A DNA stretch of 64,000 bases from Pseudomonadota bacterium (lineage in GTDB: Bacteria > Pseudomonadota > Gammaproteobacteria > Burkholderiales > Rhodocyclaceae). Where the stretch lies: positions 1-64,000 of the forward strand of contig JAKOTN010000061.1 of the NCBI GenBank assembly GCA_029776255.1, written 5' to 3'. The notes under the pieces were generated by a model. The model worked only from the letters and a program-made list of their open reading frames with translations. It did no database searches and was not told the DNA's origin. How positions within the stretch are numbered: position 1 is the stretch's first letter; every line of letters begins with the position of its first letter. Below, one piece after another: positions 1 to 8,350 of the stretch. Both the position numbers and the translations under genes were made by a program.

Positions 1-590
1 TCGCCGCGCACCGGGCTTTCGTGATTGAAGAGAATACCGTTGCAGGCGTAGATGCCGTAGGCCTCGCGGTAATTGACGGTGATCCAGTAGGCGTACATCT
101 TGGCCACGGCGTAAGGGCTGCGCGGGTAGAAAGGCGTGGTTTCCTTTTGAGGATTTTCCTGAACCAGACCGTAGAGTTCCGAGGTGCTGGCCTGGTAGAA
201 ACGGGTCTTCTTTTCCAGCTTTAGGATGCGGATGGCTTCAAGTAAACGCAGGGCTCCTATACCGTCTGCATTGGCGGTGTATTCCGGTTCTTCGAAACTG
301 ACGGCCACGTGGCTTTGAGCGGCCAGGTTGTAGATCTCGTCCGGCTGCACCAACTGGATGATGCGGATCAGGCTGGTGGAATCGGTAAGGTCGCCGTGGT
401 GAAGAATGAATCGGCGGTCTGTTTCGTGTGGGTCCTGGTAGAGATGGTCGATGCGGTCGGTATTGAACAAGGACGAACGGCGCTTGATGCCGTGGACTTC
501 GTACCCCTTGTTCAATAACAACTCGGCCAGATAAGCGCCGTCCTGTCCAGTTACGCCGGTGATGAGGGCGACTTTTTTTAATTCCAACAT
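1..590 (-). CDS. gmd: GDP-mannose 4,6-dehydratase (partial, C-terminus beyond window)
   Basis: Converts GDP-D-mannose to GDP-4-keto-6-deoxymannose, the precursor of GDP-fucose, GDP-rhamnose and perosamine for polysaccharides; cytosolic short-chain dehydrogenase. Reading the minus strand from ATG at 590, the protein opens with [20 protein letters not shown], which carries the GxxGxxG NADP-binding loop. It continues with the family's [16 protein letters not shown] stretch, the STSELYG active-site segment and the YAVAK (YxxxK) catalytic motif. About 196 of the usual ~350-370 residues are present; the reading frame is still open at base 1. It lies 56 bp downstream of the tyrosine-kinase gene on the same strand and so belongs to the exopolysaccharide operon. 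Identification is very secure. Confidence 0.95.
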   Translation of the reverse strand, partial: MLELKKVALITGVTGQDGAYLAELLLNKGYEVHGIKRRSSLFNTDRIDHLYQDPHETDRRFILHHGDLTDSTSLIRIIQLVQPDEIYNLAAQSHVAVSFEEPEYTANADGIGALRLLEAIRILKLEKKTRFYQASTSELYGLVQENPQKETTPFYPRSPYAVAKMYAYWITVNYREAYGIYACNGILFNHESPVRG

Positions 591-646
591 TTATCGTGGT
601 CTCTAAAATTGAGGTTTCGCGTGTATCGCCCCGGTTTAAGCACCTG

Positions 647-2944
647 CTATTTTTTGTAGGAATAGCGATAGACGTAGCCTTTGTAGCCGTAGCGGTAGCG
701 TTGACGATCTGTATTCAGATCATTGAAAATAAACCCTTTTACCTGCACGCCCGCCTGATTGAGGCGCTTGACGGCCTGCTCCAGTTCTTGAATCGGCTGT
801 TTGCCGGCCCGCGCCACCACCAGGGTCGCCCCGACATGCCGACCGATGATCGCCGCATCGGAAACAGCGAGAATCGGCGGCGCATCGACAATCAGGGTGT
901 CAAAGCGCTGACCGAGTTCGAGCAACAGTTGCTCGAATCGCGGGTGCATCAGCAATTCGGAAGGATTCGGTGGAATGTGGCCGGTGGTGACAACGAAAAG
1001 ATTCGGCACCCGTGTGGCCTTGACGACTTCGTCGAGCGTGCTCTGACCGGCGATAAACTCGGAAACGCCCACCTCTCGTGGCAAACCGAACTCCTTATGG
1101 ATATGACCACGGCGCAAATCGCCATCGACAACAGCGATGCGTTTGCCGAGTTGTGCCAACACGGCACCCAGGTTTTTCGAGATGAAACTCTTGCCCAGGC
1201 CGGGGCTGGAACCGGTGATCAGCAGGGAACCGCGCTGCGCGTCGAGCATCGCGAAGTGCAGCGTGGTGCGCAGGCTGCGCAGACTTTCGACGGCGTCGTC
1301 ATCCGGCTGGCTGACAGCCAGCAATTCGCTGATGCTTTCGCCAGCGGTCACTTTGCGGCTCAGCAGCAGTTCCGCCTTGCTGTGCGGCACCGTGGCGTAC
1401 ACCGGCAACCCCAACTTGGTTTCGATGACTTCGGGGTCTTCCACCGCGACGCGCAGGGCACGGAGCACCCAGATGGTTAGCAGGCTGGTTAGCAAACCAA
1501 GTAATACCGAAATGCCTAAAATAGCGCCTGGCTTTGCACCGACAGGCTCCCGAGCAACAGCTGCGGTATCGATGACGCGCACATCACCCACGGTGCCGGC
1601 CTTGGAAACCTTGAGTTGTTGGGCGGTATTAAGTAGTTCAGTGTAAAGAGTGGTGGACACTTGAACATCGCGCGCCAAACGAAGCACGGTCTGCTGGGTG
1701 TCCGGCAGCTTGGAGACTTCGCCTTCAAACTGCTTACGGCGCTCGTTTAATCGAGCCAGCTTCGCGTCGACAGCCTGTATTGCCGGGTGCTCGGACGTAA
1801 AACGCTGACGCAGTTCTTCCCGCTCCTGCTTGAGTTTGAGTGCGGCGTCTTCAATTTCAACAACGGATTTCAGAACGCTTTGCGTTTCAATACTGAGATC
1901 GAGCGAACCCCGGCTTTGACGGTACTTATTATAGGCGGCCTCGGCAACGTCGAGTTGCGCCTTCAGCGAAGGCAACTGAGTTTCAAGAAACTTGAGTGTT
2001 TTTTCCGCCTCGGCCGAACGACGCTCGACATTTTGACGAACATATGTATTAAGGATCTCGTCAAGTACGATGCCGATTTTATCGTAGTCGCTCCCTTGCA
2101 ATCCCAATTCGATGACGCCCGATTTTTTTCCACGCTCCTTGACGGAGTAATTCGCGCGCAACTGAGCAATGGCGGATTCCTGCGATCGTTTGGTTATCAC
2201 GAATTCGGTTCCAGGCCGTGCCTTGAGTTGCGCCACGAAGATTGAAAAACCTTGCTTGCTGGCTCGAACACCAACCGTACCACTCAGCACGTTCTCTCCG
2301 GAGTTACTCATCAAGGTATAAGCGCTAGCGTCGCCCGCGACGAGAAGCAACGGCATATCGAGATACTGCCGAGGTACTTCAAGCCCATCAACCTGGATGA
2401 CTTCTCCACCCCAGGCGTAGCCGGCCAAACCTAAAAAAGGTGCGCTTGGTTCGGATTCGTGGTACCGGCGGAAAATTGCGCCACCGATCAGCGGAAAGGT
2501 TTTTGGTGCGACATTAATGTCGAGCTTGAGTTTGTCCACAACCCGGCCCAATACCAAGCGCGACGCCAGAATCTCCATTTCGGCGGAGACAGTAGTATCG
2601 TCTCCAAGCAAGGGTTGCAGTGCTTTTAATGAACCAACACCACTACTTTTCTCCTCAACCTGCAAAAGACCGTCGGCGCGGTAAACCGGCCTGGAAACAA
2701 ACATCACTACCAGACCGATCAACAAAGCTGCAACCGTTATCACAACGACGAGCCATCTGTACTCCATGATGGCGGCAACGATTTCGCCTATCGAAATTCC
2801 TTCGTTTTCATCCTCGAAAGCAACTTTGGAGGTATGTGTCATGCCACCGGACGATGCTGTGGTACCCGCGCTGAATTGATCTTGTTCCATGTATTGTCCG
2901 ATGTCACCCCAGGTTTTGTCGGGATACGAATTCCCGAATAACAT
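647..2944 (-). CDS. Wzc/EpsB-like polysaccharide co-polymerase with BY-type tyrosine autokinase
   Basis: An inner-membrane Wzz-type chain-length regulator fused to a cytosolic bacterial tyrosine kinase, controlling Wzy-dependent polymerisation and export. The 765-residue product has an N-terminal membrane segment (residues ~64-88) after a Wzz domain start, a long periplasmic coiled-coil/GNVR region, a second membrane segment near 480-500, and a kinase domain. The kinase has Walker A GSSPGLGKS at ~578, Walker A' VVDGDLRRG at ~606 and Walker B LIVDAPP at ~684. The C-terminus holds seven tyrosines in its last 18 residues, the autophosphorylation cluster. ATG at 2944 is used; an in-frame ATG at 2890 (MEQDQF) is equally plausible, as neither has a strong ribosome site. 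The Wza-like and phosphatase genes upstream complete the Wza-Wzb-Wzc set. Confidence 0.92.
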   Translation of the reverse strand: MLFGNSYPDKTWGDIGQYMEQDQFSAGTTASSGGMTHTSKVAFEDENEGISIGEIVAAIMEYRWLVVVITVAALLIGLVVMFVSRPVYRADGLLQVEEKSSGVGSLKALQPLLGDDTTVSAEMEILASRLVLGRVVDKLKLDINVAPKTFPLIGGAIFRRYHESEPSAPFLGLAGYAWGGEVIQVDGLEVPRQYLDMPLLLVAGDASAYTLMSNSGENVLSGTVGVRASKQGFSIFVAQLKARPGTEFVITKRSQESAIAQLRANYSVKERGKKSGVIELGLQGSDYDKIGIVLDEILNTYVRQNVERRSAEAEKTLKFLETQLPSLKAQLDVAEAAYNKYRQSRGSLDLSIETQSVLKSVVEIEDAALKLKQEREELRQRFTSEHPAIQAVDAKLARLNERRKQFEGEVSKLPDTQQTVLRLARDVQVSTTLYTELLNTAQQLKVSKAGTVGDVRVIDTAAVAREPVGAKPGAILGISVLLGLLTSLLTIWVLRALRVAVEDPEVIETKLGLPVYATVPHSKAELLLSRKVTAGESISELLAVSQPDDDAVESLRSLRTTLHFAMLDAQRGSLLITGSSPGLGKSFISKNLGAVLAQLGKRIAVVDGDLRRGHIHKEFGLPREVGVSEFIAGQSTLDEVVKATRVPNLFVVTTGHIPPNPSELLMHPRFEQLLLELGQRFDTLIVDAPPILAVSDAAIIGRHVGATLVVARAGKQPIQELEQAVKRLNQAGVQVKGFIFNDLNTDRQRYRYGYKGYVYRYSYKK

Positions 2945-3086
2945 TAAAAAATCAGATGCTTAAAAAACATTCTCACGCGGCGGAGAGGAAACCCGAGCAT
3001 TGTGGCCCAATTTTTCCAGCGCCTCTAAAATGGAGAGATTCGGAATCCATCGCGCCTTGGTACTTTGCGTTATGTTTCGATCCAAT

Positions 3087-4268
3087 CTATTGCCGCCCGC
3101 CAAAAAGCGGGTAACGCGTGCCACTGGTCAGGTTGAGCATGGTGGATGTGGGCAGAATGTTTGAAATCACGCGATTCCAGCGGACGATGTCGGCGGTATC
3201 GACGTAAACGATGTCGCGCGGCTTCAGCGGAAAGCGATCGGCCAACAGCATGGCGTCCGGCGAGCGTCCGTCGAGATGAAAAAGCTCCGGCGTATCGCTG
3301 TCGCTACGCATCACGTAAATCCAGCGCGGGCTGGCGCGGTCCTGATTGATGTGGCCGGCGTCGCCCAGGGCTTCCGCCAGTGTGGAGCGTTTTTTGTTCA
3401 TGACCATCGAACCCGGTTTCAGAACTTCGCCCAGCACGAAAATCTTGTTGTAACTGCGGTCGGAAACATTGAGGATATCCCCCGGTTCCAGCATGGCGTT
3501 TTGCTCCGTAGCGCCGTCTTCGTACATGGCCTGAATATCGACGCGATAGGTCGTGCCACGCCGGGTAAGCAGCACCCGGCTGTAATCGGCTTCGGCGGTG
3601 AAACCTCCGGCACGGTTAACCGCTTCCAGAACATTCATTGGAATATCGGTGATGTCCTGAGTGCCGGGTTTGGCGACCTCGCCGACGACATACACCCGTT
3701 TGCTGCGAAACTGGGCCATGCGGACATCGATTTGGACCTTCTCGATGTATTTGGCCAGTTTATTGGCCAGAATGTCGCGCACCTCGCGCGTGGTTTTACC
3801 GGCCACCTTGATCACGCCGACATAGGGATAAAAAATCGTTCCGTCTTCGGCGACCACCGTGCCCGCCTGTTCGGCGGTACGGAAGGTGCCGGCCGGCGTG
3901 GTCAGTTCCGGATGATCCCAAACGATGATTGAAATAATGTCTCCGGGCCCGAGTCGGTAATTGATCGCTTGTGCCGCGGGGTCGATTTGCGACGCCCGTG
4001 CCGGACTCATGCTGGCGCGGTTACCCACCGGTTGATTTGGGCGGGCGGCCTTGAACAGATCGATGATCAATTCAGCGGTGATCTGCCTGACCTTGATGTT
4101 CTCAGGAATGATGTCCTCGCCTTTTTGCACAGGCACCTTGACCTCCGATTGCTCGCCGGGCGAGTAGCTGCGATTGCCCGGCGACAGGGCGCAGGCAGAC
4201 AGCGAACCGACCAACAAACTGACTAACAGCAGCCGGGATTTCTTGGTCGTGGACACAGAATTGCTCAT
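3087..4268 (-). CDS. Wza-like polysaccharide export outer-membrane lipoprotein
   Basis: Forms the outer-membrane channel for capsule or exopolysaccharide export together with the co-polymerase kinase encoded downstream. The 393-residue product begins with a lipoprotein signal ending in the lipobox LSAC (Cys26). It has a poly-export domain from ~100 (YRLGPGDIISIIVWDHPELT) followed by SLBB-type repeats (VYVVGEVAKPGTQDI; IFVLGEVLKPGSM). ATG at 4268 is preceded by AAGGA at good spacing. The length matches the Wza/EpsA family (~360-400). It is separated by ~140 bp from the kinase gene and by ~220 bp from the phosphatase gene, so it may have its own promoter in that gap, which carries a 13-bp word shared with the PEP-CTERM gene promoter region. 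Confidence 0.92.
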   Translation of the reverse strand: MSNSVSTTKKSRLLLVSLLVGSLSACALSPGNRSYSPGEQSEVKVPVQKGEDIIPENIKVRQITAELIIDLFKAARPNQPVGNRASMSPARASQIDPAAQAINYRLGPGDIISIIVWDHPELTTPAGTFRTAEQAGTVVAEDGTIFYPYVGVIKVAGKTTREVRDILANKLAKYIEKVQIDVRMAQFRSKRVYVVGEVAKPGTQDITDIPMNVLEAVNRAGGFTAEADYSRVLLTRRGTTYRVDIQAMYEDGATEQNAMLEPGDILNVSDRSYNKIFVLGEVLKPGSMVMNKKRSTLAEALGDAGHINQDRASPRWIYVMRSDSDTPELFHLDGRSPDAMLLADRFPLKPRDIVYVDTADIVRWNRVISNILPTSTMLNLTSGTRYPLFGGRQ

Positions 4269-4485
4269 CCTTCAATCCTTTTCAACGCTTGTGAAGCCGT
4301 CCCCCCACATTGTCGGGGTGACGCCACCCTTTCACATCAACCCGTAGGGTGCAAATACCGTACTGGGAATTCCAATAAAGTAATGCATTGAGATCGACAT
4401 CAATGCAAAACATGCCTCGAATAACGCCAGACAATCTGGCACCCGTCCGCCAATGTAGGCCACACGACTCCCTTGTTAACACGGG
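4269..4485 (-). promoter_or_regulatory. Gap upstream of wza-like gene with a 13-bp shared word
   Basis: This 217-bp gap is richer in A+T than its surroundings and is the only place for a promoter of the wza-like gene. On the minus strand bases 4419 to 4407 read CGAGGCATGTTTT. The same 13 bases occur on the same strand at 7592 to 7580, upstream of the PEP-CTERM gene, at nearly the same distance from the start codon (about 139 and 150 bp). At 7575-7590 the word forms part of a sigma-54-like site; here GG and GC are only 8 bases apart instead of 10, so sigma-54 recognition is doubtful. No other signal was recognised. Confidence 0.4.
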
Positions 4486-4938
4486 CTAGACGTTGGCTCG
4501 AAATTTATCGAGCCACAACGCAATGGCGGCACGAATGAGCCGCAAGGCATCGACATGCGCCTGTTGTCCACGCCGGAAAGGATCCGGAATTTCGACATCC
4601 AGCCAATGTCCAAGCAAAAAAATTTTTCCGCGTGCCGCCGGATCGATATCCAAAACCTCCTGTCGATGGCGCTTTTCCATCACCAGCACCAGATTCGCCC
4701 AACGAAGTTGCTCCAGGGTCAGTTGGACAGATCGATGCGCCTTGAGATCAAGCCCGTCGGCCAGCAGTAACGCCTCCGTGGTTTCATCCGCGGGGTGATT
4801 CACCAAAGCACCGGTTCCCGCCGAACGTACCGCTCCCCGCCACGCCCGCCCGTTTTCGAGCTGCTGTCGCAGAATATATTCCGCGGCTGGGCTACGGCAG
4901 ATATTACCCGTACAAACGATAAGAATTTTATTAAACAA
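4486..4938 (-). CDS. low-molecular-weight protein-tyrosine phosphatase (Wzb/EpsP-like)
   Basis: Dephosphorylates the tyrosine cluster of the cognate autokinase and so sets the polymerisation/export cycle. The signature loop CTGNICRS (CX5R) sits near the N-terminus and the general-acid motif is seen in EIPDPFRRG near residue 120. There is no ATG in frame; TTG at 4938 gives MFNKILIVCTGN, which matches how family members begin, whereas TTG at 4965 would add nine residues. With the shorter start the product is 150 residues, normal for LMW-PTPs (~145-160). It follows the WecA-like gene by about 30 bp and is probably co-transcribed with it. Confidence 0.88.
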   Translation of the reverse strand: MFNKILIVCTGNICRSPAAEYILRQQLENGRAWRGAVRSAGTGALVNHPADETTEALLLADGLDLKAHRSVQLTLEQLRWANLVLVMEKRHRQEVLDIDPAARGKIFLLGHWLDVEIPDPFRRGQQAHVDALRLIRAAIALWLDKFRANV

Positions 4939-4968
4939 AATACAACTCAAACATCGGGAATACAAGTT

Positions 4969-6483
4969 CTACACTCGAACAACATTCGTCCCTCTTTTTT
5001 TGCGATTCACGACAGTCGTATAAATTGGCGTATTTTTTGATTTCACTCGCCGTTCTTTTCCACGCCGTGGATCTATTATCCGATTGTTCAAACGCGTCAC
5101 TCGCCGATCGTTTTCCCGATTACGTTGCATGAATAAACGCATTTGCAATTCGTGCCGGCCGGAAAAATGAATTTTAACTTGAGCCATGAGCCGCCTGATT
5201 TCCCCGACAGGCGCTTCATCTAGACCGCCATCGATTTCAATCAAGACATAAATGTTGGCGTCACCCGGTTTTCGGTGATCGACTTGATGAAGACTGAATC
5301 GGCAATCATAGTGACCCACCAATCTTTCAGCGAGCACATCGAGTATTTCCTTGGCGGCGTCCTTTTGAAAATAGCCGACGAAAACGCCTCGCGCGGGAAC
5401 AGGGATCAGTCCCAAGGCAGCGTTCAAACGACGAAGGTTGGGCACGAAATGCCAAGGTTGCAAAATAACGTAAAAATAAGTGGCGAAAACCGCGATAAAA
5501 AGCCAGAACATCACGTATTCCGGCACTCTCAGCCACAAACCGGAAATCCCGACAATTCCAAGAGCAAGCTGGAGCAGCGAGACGATGAGTACCGTATCGC
5601 TGACACTGAACCCAGCGCGGATAAACAGATGATGAAGATGGTTGCGGTCCGCGCGAAATGGCGACTTTCCCGACAGGATGCGTCGCAACATGACACTCAC
5701 GGTATCCATGAGCGGTATGGAAAAGAACCACAGAGCGGTCGCCGGCGTCATCGCCGGCCGATCGCCTTGCGAGAGGGCGATGAACAGCCAGGCGAATAGA
5801 AAACCAAGCAGCATACTGCCGTTGTCGCCAAGGAAAACCCGTGCCTGCTTGTTGGACGGGTACCGCAGATTGTAATAAAGGAAACCCGCGAGACCACCCA
5901 TGATGGCAACGACAACAATCAAATACGTCGTGTTCTGAGCCGCCGCGGCCACCAGCGCGATCAATGCCAGACTAATAAAAGACAACGAACCAGAAAGACC
6001 GTCGATACCATCGATCATATTCAGCGCATTGATCAGTCCGATGGTGGCAAACACGGTAAATGGTATGGCGAAAAAACCTAAATCAATTGGCTGCCAAGGA
6101 AAGATCCAACCTAAAGTAACGAGTTCGACTCCACCCCAGGAAACCATGCCAATCGCCACCACGGCTTGAATGACAAAACGGGTTTTGAATCCAAGATGCC
6201 ACAAGTCGTCGGCGAAGCCAGTGACAAACAGGACCATGGCACCGGCCGCGATGATCTGGACCGGATGTAGTAAAAGCTCGGGAAAACAAACAGAGCCATA
6301 ATAGAAAACGGCCAGCACAACCGCGATAAGACCGAAACCACCGACAAAAGGCGTACTGGCACCATGTTGCTTGTGCCCACCCGGATGATCCAGCACCCCC
6401 AAGCGCGTCGATAGAAACATCCCGAATCGTATGACGACACCTGAAATAACGACACACAAGCCAAAAAAAAGAGCCAAGGACAT
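4969..6483 (-). CDS. WecA/MraY-family undecaprenyl-phosphate glycosyl-1-phosphate transferase with C-terminal extension
   Basis: A polytopic inner-membrane enzyme that transfers a sugar-1-phosphate (GlcNAc-1-P in WecA) from a UDP-sugar to undecaprenyl phosphate, starting repeat-unit synthesis. Seen motifs are KQHGASTPFVGG near the N-terminus, NALNMIDGIDGLSGS (the Asp-rich Mg site), FLGDNGSMLLG, and the HLHHLF carbohydrate-recognition motif near 290. About ten or eleven hydrophobic segments end near residue 345. A polar extension of ~140 residues follows, ending in a very basic tail (DRRVTRLNNRIIDPRRGKER). E. coli WecA has 367 residues, so this domain is extra. ATG at 6483 is preferred over TTG at 6489. 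Confidence 0.88.
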   Translation of the reverse strand: MSLALFFGLCVVISGVVIRFGMFLSTRLGVLDHPGGHKQHGASTPFVGGFGLIAVVLAVFYYGSVCFPELLLHPVQIIAAGAMVLFVTGFADDLWHLGFKTRFVIQAVVAIGMVSWGGVELVTLGWIFPWQPIDLGFFAIPFTVFATIGLINALNMIDGIDGLSGSLSFISLALIALVAAAAQNTTYLIVVVAIMGGLAGFLYYNLRYPSNKQARVFLGDNGSMLLGFLFAWLFIALSQGDRPAMTPATALWFFSIPLMDTVSVMLRRILSGKSPFRADRNHLHHLFIRAGFSVSDTVLIVSLLQLALGIVGISGLWLRVPEYVMFWLFIAVFATYFYVILQPWHFVPNLRRLNAALGLIPVPARGVFVGYFQKDAAKEILDVLAERLVGHYDCRFSLHQVDHRKPGDANIYVLIEIDGGLDEAPVGEIRRLMAQVKIHFSGRHELQMRLFMQRNRENDRRVTRLNNRIIDPRRGKERRVKSKNTPIYTTVVNRKKRGTNVVRV

Positions 6484-6508
6484 GGCCAACCCCTATCGCG
6501 CGGCAGAC

Positions 6509-6540
6509 AAAAAAAAAGCCACAGTGCAACTAGACACTGT
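6509..6540 (-). terminator. Rho-independent terminator after PEP-CTERM gene
   Basis: On the minus strand a 6-bp stem (ACAGTG / CACTGT, 6540-6535 with 6526-6521) with an 8-base loop is followed after GGC by nine T residues (6517-6509). It lies 70 bp past the PEP-CTERM stop codon and just before the WecA-like start, separating the two transcripts. A second GC-rich stem (6561-6582, ten pairs, one G-U on this strand) sits between it and the stop but lacks a T-run. Confidence 0.65.
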
Positions 6541-6608
6541 CGATCGATTTTTTGGAATTAGGCGAGCGGCAAGCCGCCCGCCCTCAGTCGAACAACGTCG
6601 GCCGGAGA

Positions 6609-7430
6609 TCAGGCGCGACGACGGCGGGTCGCCAGCAAACCGAGCAGACCGGCGCCAAGCAACGCCAAACCAGCCGGTTCCGGAACACGCTGAACGTCGT
6701 AGTTGCCCGTGAAGGAAACCAAGTCGGCTGCAAACACACCCGAACGCGTCGCCCTGAAGCCATACAGATAACCCGGGTCGGAACCGTCGAAATTAACCTT
6801 GACCACCTCGCTGACCTGATGAAGACCGGTCAGCACTGGCGCGGAGGTGCCGGCACTGAGTGTGTTCAGGAATGCCGTGGCATCATACAAGCCAGCCAAG
6901 CCGACGGACAGCGTATTGCCGGTAACATCCACATAGGAAATGTTCGGGTCGCTGACCAGTTGCCACAAATAGCGCACGGATGCGCTCGGATCGACGTCTA
7001 CATTGAGGAAGTTGGTTAACGCCGTATTCAAGTTGGCCGCATTCAACTGGGTGCCGAAAGCGGAAACGGCGGCATCCTGGATATACCGAATGGCCAGGGC
7101 GTTGCTATTGCTGGTCCAGTCGGCATAAGTCAGGCTGCTCAGAGCGACATTATGGCCGTTGGCGATGCCGCTCAGGGTCGTGACCGGACCGCCAAATTTG
7201 CTCAGCTCGACGTTCCCGCCCGGTGCGGCGGCGCTGCCGCCCAGGGCGGTAGCGATATCGGCCGCCGTCGGCGCCGCCACCGGCGAGAGCAATCCGCCGG
7301 CTCCTTCCGCCCAAACGATGTAATTCCCTGTGATGGTGGCGCCGGTCAGCGCCGCCGCCGACGCGCCGACCGACGCGGCCATGATCACCGAGGCGGCCAG
7401 CGTTTTCATTTTAAATCCGAATGCACTCAC
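6609..7430 (-). CDS. PEP-CTERM (VPEP) sorting-domain surface protein
   Basis: A secreted protein carrying the exosortase recognition signal. The 273-residue product starts with an N-terminal signal peptide (hydrophobic stretch ~10-27, cleavage near ASAAA). It has a Ser/Thr/Asn-rich middle with no recognised catalytic domain, and ends with VPEP followed by a hydrophobic helix and the basic tail TRRRRA, the tripartite PEP-CTERM signal. Exosortase is expected to cut at PEP and pass the protein to the surface or exopolysaccharide; no exosortase gene lies in this window. GTG at 7430 is preferred because GGGAGAA precedes it at 6-7 bases; ATG at 7409 lacks this. The exopolysaccharide genes beside it fit the usual co-occurrence. 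Confidence 0.88.
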   Translation of the reverse strand: MSAFGFKMKTLAASVIMAASVGASAAALTGATITGNYIVWAEGAGGLLSPVAAPTAADIATALGGSAAAPGGNVELSKFGGPVTTLSGIANGHNVALSSLTYADWTSNSNALAIRYIQDAAVSAFGTQLNAANLNTALTNFLNVDVDPSASVRYLWQLVSDPNISYVDVTGNTLSVGLAGLYDATAFLNTLSAGTSAPVLTGLHQVSEVVKVNFDGSDPGYLYGFRATRSGVFAADLVSFTGNYDVQRVPEPAGLALLGAGLLGLLATRRRRA

Positions 7431-7574
7431 AAATTTCTCCCTAGAAGATGGCGATCAACACGCAGAATGACCAACCGAACCAAGAATCAAAGAAACACCA
7501 GAACTCAACCAAAAAAGGGTTTCTCGCGATGGAAATCGGCGGATGGCAGCCAGTAAATTTCCGGTGTGGTAAAA

Positions 7575-7590
7575 AGCAAAAAACATGCCT
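7575..7590 (-). promoter_or_regulatory. Putative sigma-54 (-24/-12) promoter for the PEP-CTERM gene
   Basis: Read on the minus strand, the site is AGGCATGTTTTTTGCT: GG and GC are separated by exactly ten bases, and it matches the RpoN consensus YTGGCAYR-N4-TTGCW except for its first two positions. It lies ~145 bp before the GTG start. The rest of the 443-bp gap (7431-7873) holds no recognised gene; a 7-bp hairpin (7854-7870) without T-run follows ispF. In some floc-forming Betaproteobacteria PEP-CTERM genes are known to need RpoN and the PrsK/PrsR two-component system, which makes this site plausible. Confidence 0.5.
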
Positions 7591-7873
7591 CGTATAGCAA
7601 GCAATTAAAAACAAATACTTTTTCCTGTTCGTTTTCGGCATTCTCCTGAAATTGTAAAAAATTGTAAAGAAACTCGACACTACCCGCGCTTCAGCGGCGT
7701 CGTCGGATCCGGGTGACGATCGGGCAGCGGTCGAAAACACCCCTGGCGAATGCCTGGCGAGCAGCGTCTCAGACCGGTAACGCACTTCGAAATGGAAATT
7801 GTCCCCGCCGTGGCGTGGCGAGCGGCAAGACGGCGCGGGAGAGAGGCGGGACGCAAGGCGCGCCGCCTTGGTT

Positions 7874-8350
7874 TCAGGAGGGACGCTCGATCAGGACCAC
7901 CGCTTCGGTGGCGATCCCCTCGCCGCGGCCAACGAAGCCCAGGCGTTCGGCGGTTTTCGCCTTGACGTTGACATCGCGTTCGGGAATCCCCAGATCGGCG
8001 GCGATGTTGGCGATCATTCGCGGCAAATGCGGCGCCATGCGCGGTTGCTGAACGATGATGGTGGCGTCCACGTTACCGACGCGCCAGCCGTCCGTGGTCA
8101 GCAAATCCATTGCCGCGCGCAACAGGCGGCGACTGTCGGCGCCACGAAAGCGCTCGTCGGTGTCGGGGAAGTGGCGCCCGATGTCGCCCAGCGCGGCCGC
8201 GCCGAGCAACGCGTCGGTGATGGCGTGCAACAAGGCGTCGGCATCCGAATGACCGAGCAAGCCGGCGTGGTGCGGAATCTCGACACCGCCGAGAATCAGC
8301 TTGCGCCCGGGCACCAGCGCGTGGATGTCGCAGCCCTGCCCGACGCGCAT
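7874..8350 (-). CDS. ispF: 2-C-methyl-D-erythritol 2,4-cyclodiphosphate synthase
   Basis: Fifth step of the non-mevalonate (MEP) isoprenoid pathway: closes CDP-ME-2-phosphate to MEcPP with release of CMP; homotrimeric cytosolic zinc enzyme. The 158-residue product starts [12 protein letters not shown], with the DxH zinc ligands, then [30 protein letters not shown] and the C-terminal [18 protein letters not shown]. The ATG at 8350 shares its A with the TGA of ispD (TGATG overlap), so translation is probably coupled. An upstream in-frame start at 8398 would add 16 unrelated residues and is rejected. dxr, another step of the pathway, is at 45.6-46.8 kb. Confidence 0.97.
   Translation of the reverse strand: MRVGQGCDIHALVPGRKLILGGVEIPHHAGLLGHSDADALLHAITDALLGAAALGDIGRHFPDTDERFRGADSRRLLRAAMDLLTTDGWRVGNVDATIIVQQPRMAPHLPRMIANIAADLGIPERDVNVKAKTAERLGFVGRGEGIATEAVVLIERPS

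Noticed and set aside
596-1480. Long plus-strand open frame of 294 codons
   Set aside because: It lies entirely antisense to the tyrosine-kinase gene, has no family features, and reflects codon bias of the real strand.
4404-4419. Sigma-54 promoter before the wza-like gene
   Set aside because: GG and GC are 8 rather than 10 bases apart; kept only as a shared word of unknown role.
7441-7785. Minus-strand open frame of 114 codons between the PEP-CTERM gene and ispF
   Set aside because: Cys/Phe/Arg-rich random-like composition, crosses the likely sigma-54 promoter, no ribosome site.
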